Source: Alistipes sp. (lineage in GTDB: Bacteria > Bacteroidota > Bacteroidia > Bacteroidales > Rikenellaceae). Taken from it: DNA of 11,203 bases. This document shows, one piece after another, positions 5,423-11,203 of the stretch. The DNA is taken from NCBI GenBank assembly GCA_017631135.1, contig JAGBTW010000051.1:1-11203 (forward strand), written 5' to 3'. Position numbers and translations under genes: made by a program. How positions within the stretch are numbered: position 1 is the first letter of the stretch; each line of letters opens with the position of its first letter. The notes under the pieces were generated by a model. That model had not been told where the DNA came from. It ran no database searches and was given only the letters and a program-made list of their open reading frames with translations.

Positions 5423-6427
5423 TTACAGCTCGAATTCGCTCTTATTAGGGAATTTGCGCTTGAGGAACTCCACCATGCGGTGGCAGTCGGCATCTGAGGT
5501 TTGGGCGTTGTCGTTCATGCAGAACATCAAAGGGTTATACTTGTCGAAGTCCTTGTCGTAGCTCTTGAGGTGGAGCTTTATCCATCGCGAGTCGGCGGCA
5601 TAGCGACCCGTAACGAGTGCGCGCACGAAGGCGATGGGGTTAGAGATGCGGTTATATCTATTCACCTTGCGCAGTGTAGCTCCCGCCGCGGCAACAGCAT
5701 AGTAGCTCACATAGCAGCGCTGCATATCGTCGTTTGTCCTAAAGCGGCTATGTGCCGTAGCATCCCACTCCGCGGGAAGCGTAGCCACGCACCTCTCGAA
5801 GTCACTCTTGCGGTAGGCGTCGAAGTTGTGGTGCGGCTCGTGGCAGACGAGTCTACCCCATTGCTCCTCGACGAGCGACTGCATGCGATAGAGCACGCGG
5901 TAGTAGTTGCCACCCTTGCGCGCCTTCTCGCGCTTGAAGCGAGCACCCTTGACGCGCACTATGGGTGTGCCGTCGGCGTTAAAGAAGTCCTCGCGCCTTG
6001 TGGGAGCACCAAAGAAGGTATCGTCGTTGCCATAGACGAAGTGTTCCGCGAGGCCTGGGATGCGATATATGCAGCTCTCGATGGCGTGTGACGAGAACAC
6101 GGGGAGTGCATCGGCAGGGAGTATATCGCTATGGTCGACAATCTCTATTTTGGGGTGCGCGCGGTTAAGCCACGAGGGGCACTGACCGTCGGTAACTATA
6201 TATATCTTATTCACCCAAGGTGCATATCGCTCCACCGAGCGCAGCGAGTACACAAGCTCGTTATTATCTCTCCAACGTGCATCGTTAAGATGGTTTGGCA
6301 CAGGCTTATCTGCCTCACGCTGTGGCATATAGGCATTGCGCTTGGCACGCCACGCGGGGTCGTTGCCATCCACCCATGTATAGACAAGGTCCACGGGAAA
6401 GGTGATACTCTGCTTGCTTCGTGACAT
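5423..6427 (-). CDS. Stealth-family sugar-phosphate transferase
   Basis: Stealth proteins are hexose-1-phosphate transferases that build phosphate-linked capsules or glycans. This protein has 334 residues. Region CR1 is VDLVYTWVDGNDPAW (12-26). CR2 spans about 46-140, with RWRDNNELVYSLRSVERYAPW, the HSDILP motif (99-104) and YGNDDTFFG (132-140). CR3 covers about 197-245, with HHNFDAYRKSDFE and RFRTNDD. CR4 is MFCMNDN (301-307). All four conserved regions are present. There is no signal peptide or membrane segment, so it should be cytoplasmic. The longest frame starts at 6583 inside tamL and adds 52 low-complexity residues; the Met at 6427 directly precedes CR1 and lies 19 nt after the tamL stop, so it is preferred. 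It is the last gene of the dapF-tamL unit. The acceptor glycan is unknown and no other capsule gene is visible. Confidence 0.92.
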   Translation of the reverse strand: MSRSKQSITFPVDLVYTWVDGNDPAWRAKRNAYMPQREADKPVPNHLNDARWRDNNELVYSLRSVERYAPWVNKIYIVTDGQCPSWLNRAHPKIEIVDHSDILPADALPVFSSHAIESCIYRIPGLAEHFVYGNDDTFFGAPTRREDFFNADGTPIVRVKGARFKREKARKGGNYYRVLYRMQSLVEEQWGRLVCHEPHHNFDAYRKSDFERCVATLPAEWDATAHSRFRTNDDMQRCYVSYYAVAAAGATLRKVNRYNRISNPIAFVRALVTGRYAADSRWIKLHLKSYDKDFDKYNPLMFCMNDNAQTSDADCHRMVEFLKRKFPNKSEFEL

Positions 6428-6446
6428 ATTATAGTAGATTAAGTGG

Positions 6447-8840
6447 CTAGAATGGGTATCCCACACCGAAGTTGAGTGCCATGTTGTTCCACTTGAAGTC
6501 GTGTATCCAGCGCTCACCCTCGGGGCGACCAGGGTTGTGCAGCTGCATGCCGATGTCGATGCGCAGGATGACAAACGTAGCATCTATGCGTAGTCCGAGG
6601 CCTGTGTTGAAGCCCAGCTGATTGTAGAAGTCGTTGATGTGGAACACCTCCTCGGGGTTGCTGTCCTCGGTATCGCGCAGATACCACACATTACCAGCAT
6701 CGAGGAAGAGAGCTCCATGGAATATCCACCATATAGGGAAGCGGTATTCGAGGTTAGCCTCCAAGCGCAGGTCACCCACCTGTGCGGGGAATGTGGCATC
6801 CTTCACCTCGAGCCTATTTCCTGGTCCGAGGGTGCGGGGCACCCAGCCACGCATAGAGTTTGCACCACCACAATAGAACATGCGGTCGAAGGGTATGGAG
6901 CGACCATGAGAGTTACCGTAGGTGACACCTACGCCACCATACAAGCGACCTGCGAGTGCCATCTTGCTGCCGAGGTCTATGCGATGGCTGGCACTCAACT
7001 CCGCACGCACATACTGCGAGTAGCGGATGCCCAAAATCTCGTAGTAGTCCTTGCCCGCGGCATGGTGCGAGAAGAGTGTCTCGAGACCCTGGATAAGGTT
7101 ACCCGCCGTCTCAAGACCTGCGCGCACCACGGTGGCATTGCCATCCATATCGGAGCGCTGTGTGTTGTAGGTGTACGATGCCGAGAGTCCCGCTGTGAGC
7201 TGCGACTCGAACGATGTGCGCAGATAGCGGTTGTCGATGTCGGCGAGGAAGGCCTCGTCAACGCTTCTCACATCAATCCAGTTGATGTCCACGGGGCGGA
7301 GTATGAATGACGAGCGCTCGCCATACTTCCAGCTATATGCCCAGCGAGTGGTGAAGATATTACGCTCGTAGTAGGGTCTATCCTGGTAGTCAAACGCCAG
7401 CTCGAGGCGTGTGCGCGGCTGTGAGATGTTGAGTCCCGTATTGATGCGGAATGGGGTCAAAAAGCGGGGGAACGAGAGTCCCGCTGTTATGCCTATCTCG
7501 TTTGCCGAGCGCTTCTCCACGTCTCGCGCATACATATACTCGAAACCGAAGCGCGCCGAGATGTCGAAGGCCTCGGCACCCCTGAAGACATTGCGGTTGC
7601 TATATCCGAGCGTAGCACTCAAGCCATAGAACGTCGCTGTCGATGATGCCTCAACCTCAACCTTCATGCTCTGCTTAAGTTGTGGTGTGCAGTATATGTT
7701 GCAGTCGAGGAAGCGCTCACGCGTCGTTGTAAGCTCCATCTCGCCATCATCACCCACACTCATGAACGTCACAAACGAATCCTCGTCATCCACCCTCACG
7801 AAGTCGATCTTTGCATTACGGAAGAAGCCCAACGCCATAAGCTCCTTGTAGGTGTGTGTCACCTGCTCGGCATTGTAGACGTAGTTGGGATAGAGGGGTA
7901 TCGTGTGGCGCAACACAGCATTACGCAGTTGTGGGCGCATGCCGAGGTCGCGAATGATGTTAAGACCATTGCTATAGGTCGTGTCGATGATGGCATTAGC
8001 CTTAAAGCCCGATGTAGAGCGCAACATGGGGTCGTAGGTGGGGTATACGTTGATGTCGCGCAGACGATATAGCGCATTATCCTCCCACTGTGGCACGCCA
8101 CGCTCGTTGTAGCCCTCCAGTGTGGGGCGTATAATCATCTGAACATCTGCAATATATGGGTGCGACAGCGTGTCCACCTCGTAGGATATGTTGTTTGCTG
8201 TGAAGTCGAAGTAACCGCGATTGTTGAGGTACGAGGCTATGCGATTGCGCTCCGCATCAAGCAGGGTGATGTCGAGCACATCGCCTCGCTTGAGCATGCA
8301 AGCGGCGCTATCCTCGAGGATGATGCGACGCAGCGAGCTGTCGCGAAACTCGTATGTGAGCCTATCTATGCGCGTTGGCTCACCCTGGCGTATCTTGTAG
8401 GTCACCTCGGCACGTCGTGCACGACGCGTGGTGTCTATCTCGTATGTCACATCCGAGTGGAAGTAACCCTTTGTGCGCAGATATGTCTCGAGGTTGGTTA
8501 TAGACTTATGCGTGAGGTTCATGTCGAGTATCACGGGTTCCTCGCCAATCTTACGCTTGAAGTTGTTCCACCAATTATCCTTCTCGGGGTTTGCCTTCTC
8601 GTATACCCACACATAGAAGTCCATGCCAAGGAAACGCTGGTTGGGCGTCTGCCTAACATATACATCAATGCCATCCCTGTCGACCGTCACACGCTCGTCA
8701 CGCGGCGTGGACTCATCGGGCACAAACTTAACCTTCGACACCAAGTACTCACCCTCGGACAATGAGCGCGTAACGTTGCAGCCAATGGCAACTATCGCCA
8801 CAAGCAACAACACCGCGTATGTGAGTACTCGTCTATACAT
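6447..8840 (-). CDS. tamL: TamL-type Omp85 outer-membrane assembly lipoprotein
   Basis: This 797-residue protein of the BamA/TamA (Omp85) family is predicted to insert or export envelope components. A lipoprotein signal ends in AIGC with Cys21, the feature that separates Bacteroidota TamL from TamA. Residues about 30-370 are POTRA-like periplasmic repeats; short segments such as YLRTKGYFHSDVTYEI and YLNNRGYFDFTANNI have the usual POTRA helix-strand pattern. The C-terminal half is a beta barrel. FDRMFYCGGANSMRGW (651-666) carries the Omp85 Arg-Gly motif of strand-folding loop 6, and the chain ends in Phe797 as expected for barrel recognition. The start codon is 11 nt after the dapF stop, and the Stealth gene begins 19 nt after the tamL stop. 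A tamB gene, its usual partner, is not in the window. Confidence 0.9.
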   Translation of the reverse strand: MYRRVLTYAVLLLVAIVAIGCNVTRSLSEGEYLVSKVKFVPDESTPRDERVTVDRDGIDVYVRQTPNQRFLGMDFYVWVYEKANPEKDNWWNNFKRKIGEEPVILDMNLTHKSITNLETYLRTKGYFHSDVTYEIDTTRRARRAEVTYKIRQGEPTRIDRLTYEFRDSSLRRIILEDSAACMLKRGDVLDITLLDAERNRIASYLNNRGYFDFTANNISYEVDTLSHPYIADVQMIIRPTLEGYNERGVPQWEDNALYRLRDINVYPTYDPMLRSTSGFKANAIIDTTYSNGLNIIRDLGMRPQLRNAVLRHTIPLYPNYVYNAEQVTHTYKELMALGFFRNAKIDFVRVDDEDSFVTFMSVGDDGEMELTTTRERFLDCNIYCTPQLKQSMKVEVEASSTATFYGLSATLGYSNRNVFRGAEAFDISARFGFEYMYARDVEKRSANEIGITAGLSFPRFLTPFRINTGLNISQPRTRLELAFDYQDRPYYERNIFTTRWAYSWKYGERSSFILRPVDINWIDVRSVDEAFLADIDNRYLRTSFESQLTAGLSASYTYNTQRSDMDGNATVVRAGLETAGNLIQGLETLFSHHAAGKDYYEILGIRYSQYVRAELSASHRIDLGSKMALAGRLYGGVGVTYGNSHGRSIPFDRMFYCGGANSMRGWVPRTLGPGNRLEVKDATFPAQVGDLRLEANLEYRFPIWWIFHGALFLDAGNVWYLRDTEDSNPEEVFHINDFYNQLGFNTGLGLRIDATFVILRIDIGMQLHNPGRPEGERWIHDFKWNNMALNFGVGYPF

Positions 8841-8851
8841 AAAACATTAAT

Positions 8852-9802
8852 TTACAACTTTTTGTGTAATTCTTCTACAAAGCGCAGCCATCTTTCTGCC
8901 TCGCCCGTGTGTCTCTTTATGTCGTAGTGCAGCGCCTCGCCATCGAAGCTCGCCTCGCCCCACCACTCGAATGTTGCATTACCCTCGAGCGTGGTCACAA
9001 TGTCGCCACCCTCGATGCTTGTCGAGCAGGCAACCTTACCACCACGATTAAAGACCTCTATGTGCTCACCCTTGGTGATGTAGCCAAGGAGCGCTGCCGC
9101 AGTTGCCGAGGCGGTCATCGCCGTGCCACACGATAGTGTTATGCCCGCACCGCGCTCGTATGTAGCCACGAAGATGCTCGTGGGCGACAACACCTCATAT
9201 AGCGACACGTTAACGCCATCGGGGAACTCGCGCTTGAGACCCTTTACGCGCTCACCCAACTGCTCCAACAGAGCCATGTCAATCTTATCTACGGCCGCCA
9301 CGATGTGGGGGTTACCCAAAGTGAGTGCCGTAAAGCGTAGGTTGGCATCGAGATTTTCGATTACCTCACCCACACAACGCTCACCCTCGCCCAAGAAGCC
9401 GAAGCTACGGCTCGAGGTAGTGATGGGAATATCCACCGCAAAGGCCCCTATGCCCTCGGCAATAGGCTCTGCGCAACGCGTTGCGAATGTGCGACCGCCC
9501 GATGTGAGCACACCCTGTGAGAGGTAGCCACGCTCGTGGGCAAGGCGCGCCACACAGCGTATGCCATTGCCACACATCTCGGCGTGCGTGCCGTCGGGGT
9601 TGAGCATATCCATGCCATAGATGCCCTCATCGTTGCTGACGACAAGAAGCACGCCATCGCTGCCTATGCCCGTAGTGCGGTCACACGCCACACGCGCAAA
9701 GGCCGACCAGTCGACAGCACAACGGCTATCGAGGCGCGTGACATCGACCATAATAAAATCGTTGCCCGAGCCATGGCACTTTAGAATCTCGAAGTTGGTC
9801 AT
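8852..9802 (-). CDS. dapF: Diaminopimelate epimerase
   Basis: This cytoplasmic enzyme interconverts LL- and meso-diaminopimelate, the step that feeds lysine and peptidoglycan synthesis. The 316 residues exceed the usual 270-280. Visible motifs are GSGNDF (11-16), NPDG (68-71), MCGNG with catalytic Cys77, GNPH (163-166), ERGAG (216-220) and SCGTA with catalytic Cys225. Both catalytic cysteines are present. The substrate loop reads CGTAM instead of the common CGTGA or CGSGA. About 26 extra residues, charged and probably helical, extend the C-terminus after Gly-Glu-Ala at 288-290. It is the first gene of the unit with tamL and the Stealth gene, with a strong promoter upstream. Confidence 0.95.
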   Translation of the reverse strand: MTNFEILKCHGSGNDFIMVDVTRLDSRCAVDWSAFARVACDRTTGIGSDGVLLVVSNDEGIYGMDMLNPDGTHAEMCGNGIRCVARLAHERGYLSQGVLTSGGRTFATRCAEPIAEGIGAFAVDIPITTSSRSFGFLGEGERCVGEVIENLDANLRFTALTLGNPHIVAAVDKIDMALLEQLGERVKGLKREFPDGVNVSLYEVLSPTSIFVATYERGAGITLSCGTAMTASATAAALLGYITKGEHIEVFNRGGKVACSTSIEGGDIVTTLEGNATFEWWGEASFDGEALHYDIKRHTGEAERWLRFVEELHKKL

Positions 9803-9828
9803 ATCGTTTTGTCAACTATATATTCGGT

Positions 9829-9859
9829 CAAAGATACAAATAATTTTGGGGCATTCAAA
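9829..9859 (-). promoter_or_regulatory. Promoter of the dapF-tamL-Stealth unit
   Basis: On the minus strand, TTTG (9856-9859) and TATCTTTG (9829-9836) are 19 nt apart, a full match. The leader before the dapF start is about 20 nt. An inverted repeat GTGCAT (9867-9872)/ATGCAC (9888-9893) lies just upstream and could be an operator. Confidence 0.85.
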
Positions 9860-9966
9860 ATTCCGAGTGCATAAATAACAATTTTTCATGCACCCACTTG
9901 CTATTGTCACCCTTTTTTTGTAATATTGTACAACTTTAAGCATCATAAACATAAAGAGTAGGCTCT

Positions 9967-10767
9967 ATGGTTGAAAAATTTATTATGGCGGGTGACACCC
10001 CCATGCATGTTGCCGATACCGAGTGCGGCGACCGCTGTGTTGTGCTCTTGCACGGTTATCTCGAGTCAATGATTGTGTGGGATGAGTTTGTCGACCTGCT
10101 GAAAAAGGATGTGCGCGTTGTTACGCTCGACCTGCCAGGTCATGGCATATCTACCATCGCGGGCGAGGTGCACACCATGGAGTTCTTGGCAGAGTGCGTG
10201 GGTAACACCATGGCTGCCTTGGGCATTGAGCGCTACTCTGTTGTGGGTCACTCTATGGGCGGATATGTCGCCCTGGCTATGTTGGACAACTACCGCGACC
10301 ACCTCGACAACATCATCTTGCTGCACTCTACCACCTCGGCAGATAACCAGGAGAAGTGCGACCGTCGTCGCAGAGAGATAGAGCTCATCAAGGCTGGTAA
10401 GAAGAATACACTCGCGCGCCTTGTGCCACACGCGGGCTTCGCACCCGAAAATGTCAAGCGACTCAAGGACTACGTAGAGGACATCGGCGAGCTTATACTC
10501 ATCACCGAGGATGAGGGTGTTATCGCCATCCTTGGCGGCATGATTGAGCGCAAGAGCCGCGGCGATATGCTCCGCGATAGTGGCATACCCCACATGTTCA
10601 TCTTTGGTCGCCACGACTACTATATCCCCGAGGATGTTGCCCAGGAGATGATTGATGCCGACCCATCGGCAAAGGTTGTGTGGGCAGAGCACTCGGGACA
10701 CATGGCATTCTACGAAGAGCCCGAGCTCGTTGCGGATGCCATCTTGGAGATGGTCGCAAAGGGTTAA
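9967..10767 (+). CDS. Alpha/beta-fold hydrolase
   Basis: This is a 266-residue soluble enzyme of the alpha/beta hydrolase family (Abhydrolase_1 type) with a complete predicted triad. Ser96 lies in the nucleophile elbow GHSMGG (94-99), Asp217 in GRHDYYIP, and His245 in SGHMAF. The oxyanion-hole region is LLHG (27-30), and DLPGHG (55-60) is the usual strand-4 motif. A helical cap covers about 125-200 and is rich in Lys, Arg and Glu. The pattern fits esterases, lipases and related C-C hydrolases; the substrate cannot be told. There is no signal peptide. It is divergent from dapF across 164 bp. A TTTG lies at 9917-9920, but no well-spaced -7 box is visible, so its promoter is unresolved. Confidence 0.9.
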   Translation: MVEKFIMAGDTPMHVADTECGDRCVVLLHGYLESMIVWDEFVDLLKKDVRVVTLDLPGHGISTIAGEVHTMEFLAECVGNTMAALGIERYSVVGHSMGGYVALAMLDNYRDHLDNIILLHSTTSADNQEKCDRRRREIELIKAGKKNTLARLVPHAGFAPENVKRLKDYVEDIGELILITEDEGVIAILGGMIERKSRGDMLRDSGIPHMFIFGRHDYYIPEDVAQEMIDADPSAKVVWAEHSGHMAFYEEPELVADAILEMVAKG

Positions 10768-10774
10768 AGACTGA

Positions 10775-10848
10775 TAGCGAGATTAGGGAAATTAGGGAGA
10801 TTAAGGAATTTAGTGTTAGATATTTAGCTCGCTAAATTCTCTAATTTC
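10775..10848. repeat. 9-bp periodic tract with nested inverted repeats
   Basis: Units close to GA(G/A)ATTAGG recur every nine bases from 10779. Three inverted pairs are present: TAGCGAG (10775-10781)/CTCGCTA (10828-10834), GAAATTAG (10788-10795)/CTAATTTC (10841-10848) and GAATTTAG (10806-10813)/CTAAATTC (10832-10839). Some overlap, so they cannot all form at once. It may end hydrolase transcription, but it lacks a T run. Confidence 0.55.
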
Positions 10849-10870
10849 ACTAAAACTAGAATACGACCAT

Positions 10871-11203
10871 CATTAGCCCCACAACCCAATTTGTTGCGAG
10901 AAGGGGACAGATTTGTATTATCACAAAAAATACTCTAACACCAAGACCCAATTTTTTGTCAGAAGGGGTTAGATGTGACCTCGACATGAAAATAGCCAGG
11001 ATGGGTAGTACTTTGACGTACGTCCCATTCTGGCTATTGATTGAGAGGCCGCAGATGACCCCTTATCACGGCAAATTAAATTTGTTGTCAGAGTGGTGCT
11101 AATATGGCGCTGACACGAGAAATGGCGGATGGGACATACTTGACGTATTTCCCATTCGGGGTTTTGAGTTTGGTACCGCAGATTGCGGCTTATCACAAAA
11201 AAT
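10871..11203. repeat. Array of structured intergenic repeat units
   Basis: Three related units run to the window edge: a short one (10871-10931) that lacks the middle, and two long ones (10934-11076 and 11079-11203). Each carries an AATTT.TTG start and a TTATCAC end. The long units share a central hairpin. In unit 2 the 15-bp arm 10991-11005 pairs with 11024-11038 and a GTAC/GTAC helix caps loop TTTGAC. In unit 3, CGGATGGG (11126-11133) pairs with CCCATTCG (11151-11158) around loop TTGAC. Unit 2 also has an outer helix, AAGGGGTTA (10963-10971) with TGACCCCTT (11055-11063). I see no gene in this stretch. Confidence 0.7.

Noticed and set aside
6639..7310. Plus-strand frames opposite tamL and dapF
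   Set aside because: They are shadows of well-supported Omp85 and DapF genes and lack promoters or motifs.
9867..9893. Inverted repeat GTGCAT/ATGCAC between dapF and the hydrolase as a definite operator
   Set aside because: Only six pairs with a 15-nt loop; it is suggestive by position but too short to call separately.
10969..11196. Minus-strand 75-residue open frame at the right end
   Set aside because: It lies wholly within the structured repeat units and its sequence follows their periodicity, so it is a by-product of the repeats.

Overview
The window looks like chromosomal DNA from a Bacteroidota (Bacteroidales) gut-type anaerobe, possibly near Alistipes/Rikenellaceae; the genus is a guess. 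The grounds are several matches to the Bacteroidota promoter pattern (-33 TTTG-like box, 19-20 nt, -7 box TAnnTTTG), no strong Shine-Dalgarno sequences, a BspA-type leucine-rich-repeat lipoprotein with a fimbrillin-like N-terminus, a TamL-type Omp85 lipoprotein and a two-iron superoxide reductase. No transposase, integrase, CRISPR array or phage gene is visible.

Layout. 1-466 is non-coding and holds two palindromic elements, a short periodic tract and the terminator of the next gene. 467-3079 (minus) is a two-gene unit: a 46-residue peptide, then an 814-residue LRR surface lipoprotein, led by a well-formed promoter at 3113-3143. 3494-4195 (plus) is a divergent AraC-family regulator whose promoter lies inside the longest possible reading frame, so the shorter start is preferred. 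4272-4343 is tRNA-Cys(GCA) with its own promoter and terminator. 4344-4843 is a repeat region: two copies of a 148-bp element that can fold as a four-helix cloverleaf, a 62-bp palindrome, and a 21-bp duplicate of the tRNA 3' end followed by a second terminator. 4967-5344 (plus) is desulfoferrodoxin. 5423-9802 (minus) is a tight three-gene unit, dapF - tamL - Stealth-type phosphotransferase, read from a promoter at 9829-9859. 9967-10767 (plus) is an alpha/beta hydrolase. 10768-11203 is non-coding, with a 9-bp periodic inverted-repeat tract and at least three related structured repeat units running off the right edge.

How the genes fit together. Most of the coding content concerns the envelope: meso-DAP for peptidoglycan (DapF), outer-membrane assembly (TamL), probable phosphoglycan synthesis (Stealth) and a surface-exposed LRR protein. 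Desulfoferrodoxin fits oxygen defence in an anaerobe. No gene cluster here looks like a new defence or biosynthetic system. The least explained material is the structured intergenic DNA, above all the paired cloverleaf elements next to tRNA-Cys and the hairpin array at the right end.
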